A DNA stretch of 15,047 bases from Spirochaetales bacterium (lineage in GTDB: Bacteria > Spirochaetota > Spirochaetia > Sphaerochaetales > Sphaerochaetaceae): the NCBI GenBank assembly GCA_022784805.1, contig JALFYG010000031.1:1-15047 (forward strand), written 5' to 3'. A program made the translations under genes and the position numbers. Numbering within the stretch: the stretch's first letter is position 1; each line of letters begins with the position of its first letter. The notes under the pieces were generated by a model. The model was not told the DNA's origin. It ran no database searches and saw only the letters and a program-made list of their open reading frames with translations. Positions 7,984 through 13,997 of this stretch are shown here, piece by piece.

Positions 7984-8724
7984 GGCTTCCTTTTTGTCTC
8001 CATCGTTTGTTTCAAAGGAAATCGTATCATTGTAGCCAAGGTTCTTTAGTATCTTCAGCCCCTGGATAATGAAGTCATCGTTTTTCAGGGAGGAAAGGCT
8101 TCTCCCGTTTCCTGCAATATGAACGTGTTTGATCCTGTCAAAACATGTTTCGAGACTTGATAGACTCTCTCCATTATTTTTCATATGGAATAGATCTGCC
8201 ATCAGCAACAAGCTCTCGTCATCAAATTCTTTTGATATTCTGTAGCCATCCTCAACTGTGTTTATTAAGTTACACTCACCTCTTGTAAGAGGCTCAATAA
8301 GGATAGTGATGCCCCACTCTTTTGCCTTTGGAATGATAGCCTTTTCTATTGTTTCAAAGAGAATTCTTTTCCCTTCTTCGTATCCGGTTTCTCTAGAGTA
8401 ACTGCGTGCTTTTCCACTTCCAAAGACTATTTTTCCCACTCCAAGTTCTTTAGATCTCTTCAAGGCTATGTCCAAGTAGTCTTTGACTCTAGATAATTCC
8501 CTATCCTTATTGGAAAGAGGAACATCCCCAGGAAAGAGATTACATGCAACAGGCGCAGAAGCAATTTCTTTGAGAGAGGAGAAAGACTCTTCGCTCATTC
8601 GGACATATGTCATCACAGGAAACTCCGGGTAATCGAAACCGGCGCTCTTAATAGAGAGAACCATATCCTCTTCTATCATCCATAAAGGCTCAGTGGCGAA
8701 ACCTGTGCAGAATCCATATTTCAT
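7957..8724 (-). CDS. Sugar isomerase/epimerase, xylose-isomerase-like TIM barrel (ketose 3-epimerase-like)
   Basis: This 255-residue protein belongs to the AP-endonuclease-2/xylose-isomerase-like TIM-barrel superfamily. The metal and catalytic residues expected for the ketose 3-epimerase branch are visible: E144 in IEPLTRGE, D177 in ADLFHM, H202 in HVHIAGNGR and E238 in SFETN. The EPLxR-E, DxFHM and HxHxxxNxR patterns resemble D-tagatose/D-psicose and L-ribulose 3-epimerases. A keto-sugar epimerase or isomerase is therefore the best guess, with the substrate unknown. The barrel is shorter than the roughly 290 residues usual for that branch. The start ATG has AAAGGAAAGAG about 8 bases upstream. 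It is the last gene of the minus-strand cluster, and its 3' end overlaps the DUF1801 gene. Confidence 0.83.
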   Translation of the reverse strand: MKYGFCTGFATEPLWMIEEDMVLSIKSAGFDYPEFPVMTYVRMSEESFSSLKEIASAPVACNLFPGDVPLSNKDRELSRVKDYLDIALKRSKELGVGKIVFGSGKARSYSRETGYEEGKRILFETIEKAIIPKAKEWGITILIEPLTRGECNLINTVEDGYRISKEFDDESLLLMADLFHMKNNGESLSSLETCFDRIKHVHIAGNGRSLSSLKNDDFIIQGLKILKNLGYNDTISFETNDGDKKEALEWLKTII

Positions 8725-8746
8725 AACATCTCTTTCCTTTAAATAT

Positions 8747-8767
8747 GGGGCACCCTTAAGATGCCCC
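8747..8767 (-). other. Intercistronic GC-rich hairpin between the two isomerase genes
   Basis: Read on the minus strand, GGGGCA and TGCCCC form a perfect 6-bp stem with a 9-base loop containing CTTAAG. It lies six bases past the stop of the upstream isomerase gene. It is followed by ATATTTAAAGG rather than a real T tract, so it is more likely an attenuator or a 3'-end protecting element than a full terminator. Confidence 0.5.
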
Positions 8768-8773
8768 TCGCTT

Positions 8774-9667
8774 TTAGATTGACTCCAAGAGACTCATAAA
8801 TCTCTTTCCATATTCAATGAAGTTATCTGTTCTGGCTTTCTCTGAAGCTGAAACGCTCTTATCGTGGAAAACCACCGCCATATGAGGTTCCATGGAATAG
8901 TAACCTGTATATCCACTCTTTTCCAAGTCAGCTACGATTCTCTTCACTGAGCCCTTGCCTTCTCCTGGGAATGTGTAGTGTTCCACACGGTTCTCGTCTT
9001 TATAGCTGTCCTTAATGTGGACATGAGCTATATAAGGCTTTACAGCAGTATAGAACTCCCAAGAATCTTGGTAAGAGTATGGGTATGGTGTTCTCAAGTC
9101 TACGTCAATTGGTGGGTTTCCTGTGTCGAACACAAGCTTCATACCCGGCACTTTCTCCACAAGCTTCAAACTGTGCTCAGGGCTCAAGCCACCATAGGTG
9201 AAGCAGTTTTCATGGACAGGAATAACTCCCTTGTCCATAAATGTATCAACTATCCACCTTAGTCTCTCGAACCTTTCCTCTTCCTTCTGGTCCTCCAATA
9301 CTCTTCCCTCTTCAGTCTGAAGAATACTGTAGCTCATTATTCTTACAAACTTGGCACCCAGGAGAGCAGCTCTTTCTGCTGTCTTCTTGACCAAAGACTT
9401 AGTGTCTTCGAAGGGAGCGAGAATAGATTGGCCCCAGTTGGCGACATTGGATCCCAGAGAGCATACGGAAACACCTTCTTTTGAAAGCGTATCCATAACG
9501 TTTGCAAACTCTTCATCTGTGAGATCGACTATCTGCTTCTTGTCTACAGTTCTGAGTTCAATATTGCTCCAGCCCAAAGCCTTTACAGCATTACACTGTC
9601 CCTGGATAGAGTCAGCTGCTTCATCAGTAAATCCCATCAGACGACTAGAGTAGTTTTTATCAGACAA
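8774..9667 (-). CDS. Sugar phosphate isomerase/epimerase family TIM-barrel protein
   Basis: This 297-residue protein is also of the xylose-isomerase-like TIM-barrel superfamily, in a different branch from the next gene. Likely metal ligands are E153 (VHENCF), D181 (VFDTGNPP), H217 (HVHIKDS) and E260 (SMEPH). A PGEGKGSV segment (234-241) is typical of IolE/IolI-like and 3-keto-sugar-processing members. The start is TTG at 9665-9667, one base after the oxidoreductase stop. It is chosen because GGAGG (9674-9678) lies six bases upstream, inside the last codons of the previous gene; the next in-frame ATG is ten codons in and lacks such a site. Being directly coupled to the Gfo/Idh dehydrogenase suggests that it acts on the oxidised (keto) sugar. 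The exact reaction (isomerase, epimerase, or C-O bond elimination) cannot be decided. Confidence 0.82.
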   Translation of the reverse strand: MSDKNYSSRLMGFTDEAADSIQGQCNAVKALGWSNIELRTVDKKQIVDLTDEEFANVMDTLSKEGVSVCSLGSNVANWGQSILAPFEDTKSLVKKTAERAALLGAKFVRIMSYSILQTEEGRVLEDQKEEERFERLRWIVDTFMDKGVIPVHENCFTYGGLSPEHSLKLVEKVPGMKLVFDTGNPPIDVDLRTPYPYSYQDSWEFYTAVKPYIAHVHIKDSYKDENRVEHYTFPGEGKGSVKRIVADLEKSGYTGYYSMEPHMAVVFHDKSVSASEKARTDNFIEYGKRFMSLLESI

Positions 9668-9668
9668 C

Positions 9669-10730
9669 TTAAACCTCCAATGGAAGTGTGACTACCTTTC
9701 CACCATTCTGACTGGACTTATAGATAGCCTCGATGATTTCAACAGCCTTTCTGGCTTCATATCCGTCAACAAGAGGCTTACGCTTATTTCTGACAGCATC
9801 TGTGAAATCTTCAAGCTCCAGCTTATGGCCTTCATAGCCAAGAGTAGAAGGATCTCCTGCGCCACCGTTCTGTGCGCTTTCCTTTCCAATATACTTTCTG
9901 ATGATCTCTTCATCCTCCGGTGTAGGATTCTTCATCTCCCATACCTTGAGGCTTTCTTCTTCCATGACGATAGAGCCTTCGCTTCCGCAAATCTCTATTC
10001 TCTTCAGGAAGCCTGGCCAAGCACATGTAGTTCCTTCAATGACACCCAAAGCTCCGTTTTCGAATACACAGGTAGCTACAGCAGAATCTTCAACTTCGAT
10101 TCTTTCATGGGCCAATGTGACACATCTACCGGTAATCTCTTTGATCGGTCCCATAAACCAAGACAACAGGTCGATGGCATGGATAGACTGGTTCATGAGG
10201 GCGCCGCCGCCATCAAGAGCCCAAGTGCCTCTCCATTTTCCTGAGTCATAATACTCTTGGCTTCTGTACCACTTGACCTGAGCATCAGCCATGGCGATCT
10301 TTCCAAGTCTTCCCGATTCGATTGTCTTCTTAATAAGCTGAGGAATCTCAAAGTATCTTGAGTGGAAGATGCCTCCCAAGATAACGCCCTTCTCTTCTGC
10401 AGCCTTAATAATTTGATCTACTCTTTCGAGGGTAATTTCAATTGGCTTCTCAACAATTACATTCTTTCCTGCCTTGATGGCACCAAGGGCACCATCCAAG
10501 TGGAGGCCGGAAGGAGTTGCAATAGTGACTGCTTCAATGTCTTCATTGGCGAGGAACTCGTCAAAGTTCTCATATCCGAGACAGCCGAACTTTTCACCGA
10601 AGGCCTTTGCCCTTCCAGGAACTGGATCGAAGCCTGCAATGAGCTTTGCTCCTTCAATTTCAGCAAGAGCCTTGGCATGAATCTCACTGATCATGCCGCA
10701 GCCGATAATGCCATATCCTATTGTTCTCAT
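9669..10730 (-). CDS. Gfo/Idh/MocA-family NAD(P)-dependent sugar oxidoreductase
   Basis: This 353-residue enzyme is predicted to oxidise or reduce a secondary hydroxyl of a sugar, inositol or sugar-nucleotide with NAD(P). The N-terminal Rossmann half (1-120) starts with GIIGCGMIS (7-15) and reaches the catalytic EKPI (94-97, Lys95). The C-terminal alpha/beta half carries DGGGALMNQSIHAIDLL (173-189), with H184 as the usual catalytic His. The VKWYRSQEYY and GKWRGTWALDGGG segments resemble dehydrogenases that oxidise C3 of hexopyranosides or amino-sugar derivatives, but this is only similarity by eye. The ATG overlaps the TctA stop (ATGA) and is preceded by AAAGGAGG in the end of tctA. The stop is one base before the isomerase TTG. 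Family certain, substrate open. Confidence 0.92.
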   Translation of the reverse strand: MRTIGYGIIGCGMISEIHAKALAEIEGAKLIAGFDPVPGRAKAFGEKFGCLGYENFDEFLANEDIEAVTIATPSGLHLDGALGAIKAGKNVIVEKPIEITLERVDQIIKAAEEKGVILGGIFHSRYFEIPQLIKKTIESGRLGKIAMADAQVKWYRSQEYYDSGKWRGTWALDGGGALMNQSIHAIDLLSWFMGPIKEITGRCVTLAHERIEVEDSAVATCVFENGALGVIEGTTCAWPGFLKRIEICGSEGSIVMEEESLKVWEMKNPTPEDEEIIRKYIGKESAQNGGAGDPSTLGYEGHKLELEDFTDAVRNKRKPLVDGYEARKAVEIIEAIYKSSQNGGKVVTLPLEV

Positions 10731-12238
10731 GCTTTCTTAGCCTCCTTTGATGCCTTGATCTTTGCTGAAATGAATCTGAATACGCCCAACTGGGAGAGAA
10801 TCATGAAACAGATGATGACAAAGAAGAAGATACAGATTGGTCTCTGGAAGATTGGAGCAAATGATCCGTTTGAAAGATCCAGACCACGTCTCAAGTTCTC
10901 GTCACACATAGGTCCAAGTATGACACCCAACAAGAATGGAGCAAGAGGAACGTCTGCCCAAGTAAGAAGGAGTCCAACGAGACCAAATGCGAACATAACC
11001 TTGATATCGAAAAGATTGAAGTTAATGAGGTATGAACCAACGACACAGAGACAGAATATGATAGGCATGAGAATATGCTTATTTATTCTGAGGATCTTTA
11101 CAGATACCTTACTCAAGAGCTGAGCCAAGACCCACATTGTGATGGAAGCAACAAGGAGGTAGATACCAATCTTGTATACGACATCCGGGAAGTCTCTCAA
11201 AAGAAGAGGACCAGGTCTATAACCATGCATCAACAATGCTGCCAAGAGTACTGCTGCAGGAGCGGAAACTGGAACAGCGAGAGAGAGTACAGGGATAATG
11301 GCTCCACCGATACATGCGTTGTTTCCAGTTTCTGCAGAGGCGAGACCCTTGATGTTTCCTTCTCCGAACTTTGGATCAGGGTTCTTTGTAAATGTCTTTG
11401 TTGCCCAATAAGAGAGCCATCCACCAACGTCTTCTCCAACGCCTGGGATGACACCGACGCCAACGCCGATGACAGCAGAGCGGAGAATAGCTGGGAAGTT
11501 CTTTCCGATGATCTTGAGTCCATCTTTGTACTTGAACTTGGACATGGACATGACTTCCTTATTTGTATTGCGCTTGAATGCTCTGACAATCTCAGGGAAA
11601 CCGAAGAGACCGATCATGATTGGGATAAGCTGCAGTGTAGCCATCAAGTTAACGTTGTTATAGGAGAAACGAGGGAACATGTTGATTCTGTCGTAACCAA
11701 CCTGAGCAACGATAAGACCGATGATACCACTCATCCATCCCTTGATAGCCTTTCCTTGTCCAGTGATGGCACCACAGATCAGGATACCGAAAATGGAAAG
11801 AAGGAAGAATTCCCAGCTAGTGAACATCAAGGAAATTGATGTCAAAAGTGGAGTGAGGGAAAGGACGAATACAACACTTATCATGGTACCGATACATGAT
11901 GAAGTGGTGGCTACGAAGATTGCCAAGCCTCCCTTTCCCTTGTTAGCCAATGGGAATCCATCGAGAGCTGTAGCTGCAGAAGCAGGGGTTCCTGGGATGT
12001 TCAACAGAATAGCTGACTGACATCCACCGGAGACAGCACCTACATATACACCCAAAAGGGAGATCAAAGCTGCTTCGTGACTGAAGTTATATGTCAGACC
12101 GGTGAGAAGAGCGATGGCCATAGTGGCACTGAGGCCAGGAAGGATACCCATCAACAGACCTGCGCCGGTACTAATGATCAAAGTAATGATGTTTGCTGGC
12201 TGCAAAACAATTGAAATAGCTTCCAATACGTACTGCAT
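10727..12238 (-). CDS. tctA: TctA-family large permease subunit of a tripartite tricarboxylate transporter
   Basis: This is a 503-residue integral membrane protein with about a dozen predicted membrane segments. It forms the main channel of the TTT transporter and uses ion-driven secondary transport with the TctC binding protein. Family signatures are present: GAGLLMGILPGLSATMAIAL (25-44) and the conserved IPGTPASAAT loop (81-90). A mirrored second half has GVGVGVIPGVGEDVGGWLSY and AETGNNACIGGAIIPVLSL. The length is typical (about 500). The start ATG lies 12 bases after the tctB stop and has AAGGAGAA upstream. The stop overlaps the Gfo/Idh start. The neighbours suggest that the cargo is a sugar acid or a similar carboxylated compound rather than citrate. 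The subunit call is very secure; the substrate is not known. Confidence 0.95.
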   Translation of the reverse strand: MQYVLEAISIVLQPANIITLIISTGAGLLMGILPGLSATMAIALLTGLTYNFSHEAALISLLGVYVGAVSGGCQSAILLNIPGTPASAATALDGFPLANKGKGGLAIFVATTSSCIGTMISVVFVLSLTPLLTSISLMFTSWEFFLLSIFGILICGAITGQGKAIKGWMSGIIGLIVAQVGYDRINMFPRFSYNNVNLMATLQLIPIMIGLFGFPEIVRAFKRNTNKEVMSMSKFKYKDGLKIIGKNFPAILRSAVIGVGVGVIPGVGEDVGGWLSYWATKTFTKNPDPKFGEGNIKGLASAETGNNACIGGAIIPVLSLAVPVSAPAAVLLAALLMHGYRPGPLLLRDFPDVVYKIGIYLLVASITMWVLAQLLSKVSVKILRINKHILMPIIFCLCVVGSYLINFNLFDIKVMFAFGLVGLLLTWADVPLAPFLLGVILGPMCDENLRRGLDLSNGSFAPIFQRPICIFFFVIICFMILSQLGVFRFISAKIKASKEAKKA

Positions 12239-12250
12239 AATTATTTCTCC

Positions 12251-12781
12251 TTATGGAAGAACGGCTCTGAAGCCGTACTGGAACAACACTGTAATAAGTC
12301 CCATGGTCACGACAGTTATGATAAGTGCCTGCCACCATTTGACTGCTCCTAGATACATGAGAAGGACAAACATGAAGATTCCACCTGTAAGGTAGAATGG
12401 AAGCTTGAATCCTCCGATTCTCAATCCTACCAAGAAGAATGAGAATACTGCCATGATGACCATACCGATGATCATTCTGTAAATATCAGGATCTTTTGCA
12501 GTTCTTTTTGCACCCTCTACGATGTCGTCTTTTCTTTCTTTTGCGACATCACTCATCTTCTTTCCATTTTCACGGAAAGAGAAAAAGACCAAAAGTAGAG
12601 AGAAGAATATCAAGAGTATTCCTAAAACTGTAGGAAGGAATCCTGGGGAAAGGCTGAATTTCTCGACATTGTAGGGCTTAACTGAAGCAACCTTACAGAT
12701 GTTCAACCCTTCTGCTGTAACGTAAATTCCAAAGAATATACAGATAATGGCGAGAACCAGATCTTTAGTTTTTTTATTCAT
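12251..12781 (-). CDS. tctB: TctB-family small membrane subunit of a tripartite tricarboxylate transporter
   Basis: This 176-residue membrane protein is the small, poorly conserved subunit that partners TctA. Hydrophobic segments lie at about residues 7-23, 49-68, 102-120, 128-145 and 149-168. The characteristic SPGFLPTVLGILLI pattern (45-58) follows the first segment, and a charged cytoplasmic-type loop (70-100) separates the two halves. The start ATG at 12781 has TGGAGAA upstream. That site sits immediately after the T tract of the terminator that separates tctB from tctC, so TctB synthesis depends on read-through. The stop is 12 bases before tctA. The function of TctB is not well understood in any system, though it is needed for transport where tested. 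Confidence 0.9.
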   Translation of the reverse strand: MNKKTKDLVLAIICIFFGIYVTAEGLNICKVASVKPYNVEKFSLSPGFLPTVLGILLIFFSLLLVFFSFRENGKKMSDVAKERKDDIVEGAKRTAKDPDIYRMIIGMVIMAVFSFFLVGLRIGGFKLPFYLTGGIFMFVLLMYLGAVKWWQALIITVVTMGLITVLFQYGFRAVLP

Positions 12782-12791
12782 TTAGTTCTCC

Positions 12792-12828
12792 AAAAAAAGA
12801 AAATTGCAGGGGGATGAGCCCCCCTGCA
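12792..12828 (-). terminator. Strong intrinsic terminator between tctC and tctB
   Basis: On the minus strand TGCAGGGGG (12828-12820) pairs perfectly with CCCCCTGCA (12813-12805) around a 6-base loop. It is followed by ATTTTCTTTTTTT down to 12792. This 9-bp GC-rich stem with a long T tract is a textbook rho-independent terminator, placed 9 bases after the tctC stop and just before the tctB ribosome binding site. It should leave most transcripts ending after tctC while allowing some read-through into tctBA and the sugar enzymes. Confidence 0.9.
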
Positions 12829-12837
12829 GATAATGCA

Positions 12838-13848
12838 TTAGCGGCTGAATCCGAACTGAGCTGGATCGTTGACTGCAACACCAGCATCCCAGAGGATGTA
12901 GCAAGCGTTTGTTGCGAAAGAGTCGAGGAACTTCTGGCTCTCTTCTCTTCCCATTGGATTGATGACGAAAGACTTTGTTTCGCAGAGATCGATGAATCCC
13001 TGATCCTTGACAGCGTTCTCGAAAGCTGCATCAAGCTTCTGGAGAGAAGCTTCATCCAATCCCTTAGGAATCATGATACCTGTGACCTCACCCATTGGGA
13101 TGTATGGAGCATCTGGATAGCTCTTGAGGATTGATGGAACAACAACGCCTGGAGCGAGTTCGATATCTTCTTCTGAGAAGACAGCGAGACACTTGACGTC
13201 GCCAGCGATGATGAGGTCCTTGAGCTCAGCAAGAAGCTGTGGACATACATCGATTTCCTTTGAAAGGAGAGCTGTAACAGCAGCAGAACCACCATTGTAT
13301 GGAGTGTGCTTGACTTCGCCGCCTGCGATTGCAGAGAGAACCTGTGTTCCGAAGTGTCCACCACTTCCAACGCCACCTGTTCCGAATGTAAGCTGGCCTG
13401 GGCGAGCCTTGATGTCAGCAACGAGGTCCTCAATTGTGTTGTATGGGGAATCCTTGCTTACACAAATAGCGTTTGGAGAGAATGTTGCAAGCCAAATGTT
13501 CCAATCCTTATATGTCTTTGTTGTGACGTTGGATGTAACAGGCATTGTTGTGAATGCAAGCATTCCGTGTCCGAGAAGAGTATATCCATCAACAGGTGCG
13601 TTGAGAACACTCATTGTTCCTGTAGCTCCAGATGCACCAGGTGTGTTTGTGATGTTGATCTGAACACCGAGGCTGGCAGCCATGCCGTTAGCAAGAGCTC
13701 TGGCTGTGAGGTCTGTAGTTCCGCCTGCGTTGTAAGGAACAACGAGGTTGATGTTTCTTGTTGGGTAAGCTGCTTCAGTTCCACCCTGTGCAAAGATGGA
13801 GAAGGAAAGTACAGCAAGAACAAGCAATACACTGACGATTTTCTTCAT
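12838..13848 (-). CDS. tctC: TctC-family periplasmic solute-binding protein of a tripartite tricarboxylate transporter
   Basis: This 336-residue secreted binding protein captures the substrate and delivers it to TctAB. A clear signal peptide (MKK, hydrophobic 4-19, FAQGG) predicts cleavage around residue 20-21. There is no lipobox Cys, so it should be soluble in the periplasm rather than a lipoprotein. Bug-family hallmarks are present: YPTRNINLVVPYNAGGTTD (28-46, the carboxylate-binding first loop), NTPGASGATG (68-77), DGYTLLGHG (87-95) and the second binding loop FGTGGVGSGGHFGTQVL (155-171). AAGGAGAT precedes the ATG with 7 bases between. It is the first gene of the tct unit, behind its own predicted promoter. 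An intrinsic terminator follows, consistent with higher expression than the membrane subunits. Family certain, ligand unknown. Confidence 0.95.
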   Translation of the reverse strand: MKKIVSVLLVLAVLSFSIFAQGGTEAAYPTRNINLVVPYNAGGTTDLTARALANGMAASLGVQINITNTPGASGATGTMSVLNAPVDGYTLLGHGMLAFTTMPVTSNVTTKTYKDWNIWLATFSPNAICVSKDSPYNTIEDLVADIKARPGQLTFGTGGVGSGGHFGTQVLSAIAGGEVKHTPYNGGSAAVTALLSKEIDVCPQLLAELKDLIIAGDVKCLAVFSEEDIELAPGVVVPSILKSYPDAPYIPMGEVTGIMIPKGLDEASLQKLDAAFENAVKDQGFIDLCETKSFVINPMGREESQKFLDSFATNACYILWDAGVAVNDPAQFGFSR

Positions 13849-13869
13849 ATGTATCTCCTTTTTATATTT

Positions 13870-13887
13870 TTTGCGGTTGTCCGCAAA
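13870..13887. promoter_or_regulatory. Perfect palindrome in the tctC leader (operator or leader hairpin)
   Basis: TTTGCGG (13870-13876) and CCGCAAA (13881-13887) form a perfect 7-bp inverted repeat around four bases, ending 9 bases upstream of the tctC Shine-Dalgarno. In the tctC mRNA it would be a stable stem close to the ribosome site; as DNA it could be an operator. Its TCCGCAA arm recurs at 13966-13972, next to the predicted -35. On the plus strand it is followed by six Ts, like a terminator, although no plus-strand gene reads into it. Confidence 0.5.
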
Positions 13888-13900
13888 TTTTTTAGCTAAT

Positions 13901-13921
13901 ATCTTAGTCCCCCTCTAAGAT
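13901..13921. promoter_or_regulatory. Leader hairpin ATCTTAG / CTAAGAT
   Basis: ATCTTAG (13901-13907) and CTAAGAT (13915-13921) are a perfect 7-bp inverted repeat. The loop reads AGGGGGA in the tctC transcript direction. It lies in the predicted 5' untranslated leader of tctC. A purine loop of this kind could bind a protein or pair with another RNA, but no known motif is recognised. Confidence 0.4.
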
Positions 13922-13930
13922 TTCTTTTTA

Positions 13931-13963
13931 TGCCATTTAAAGTATTCTGAACCATAAATGGCA
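13931..13963. promoter_or_regulatory. Inverted repeat overlapping the tctC promoter, candidate repressor operator
   Basis: TGCCATTTA (13931-13939) and TAAATGGCA (13955-13963) are a perfect 9-bp inverted repeat with a 15-base spacer. The arms overlap the predicted -10 and -35 of the tctC promoter. Two half-sites 24 bases apart on centre, just over two helical turns, suit a dimeric regulator. The regulator is not encoded in this window. Confidence 0.5.
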
Positions 13964-13964
13964 A
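13936..13964 (-). promoter_or_regulatory. Predicted sigma-70 promoter of the tctCBA operon
   Basis: Read on the minus strand, TTGCCA (13964-13959, five of six matches to the -35 consensus) and TTTAAA (13941-13936, four of six to the -10) are separated by exactly 17 bases. This is the best promoter found in the 149-base gap upstream of tctC. An alternative -10, TATATT, lies further upstream (13982-13977) but has a poor -35. Confidence 0.45.
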
Positions 13965-13997
13965 CTCCGCAACTAATATATCAGTTATTATTTACGT

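Noticed and set aside
10362..11839. Two long plus-strand open frames (about 250 codons each) antisense to the oxidoreductase and tctA
   Set aside because: They are Cys/Asn/Ser-rich with no recognisable domain and lie entirely opposite well-supported genes.
13306..13899. Cys-rich 197-codon plus-strand open frame antisense to tctC that ends in the leader
   Set aside because: The many Cys codons are complements of Ala/Thr codons in tctC; there is no zinc-binding or toxin-like spacing. It is considered a shadow, though an antisense RNA is raised separately as a finding.
13931..13963. Reading the 9-bp inverted repeat as a terminator for the dehydrogenase gene
   Set aside because: The loop is 15 bases, the stem is AT-rich, and no T tract follows on the minus strand; overlap with a promoter explains it better.
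13849..13997. Riboswitch in the 149-base leader of tctC
   Set aside because: The hairpins are separate simple stems, and no conserved riboswitch core that I recognise is present.
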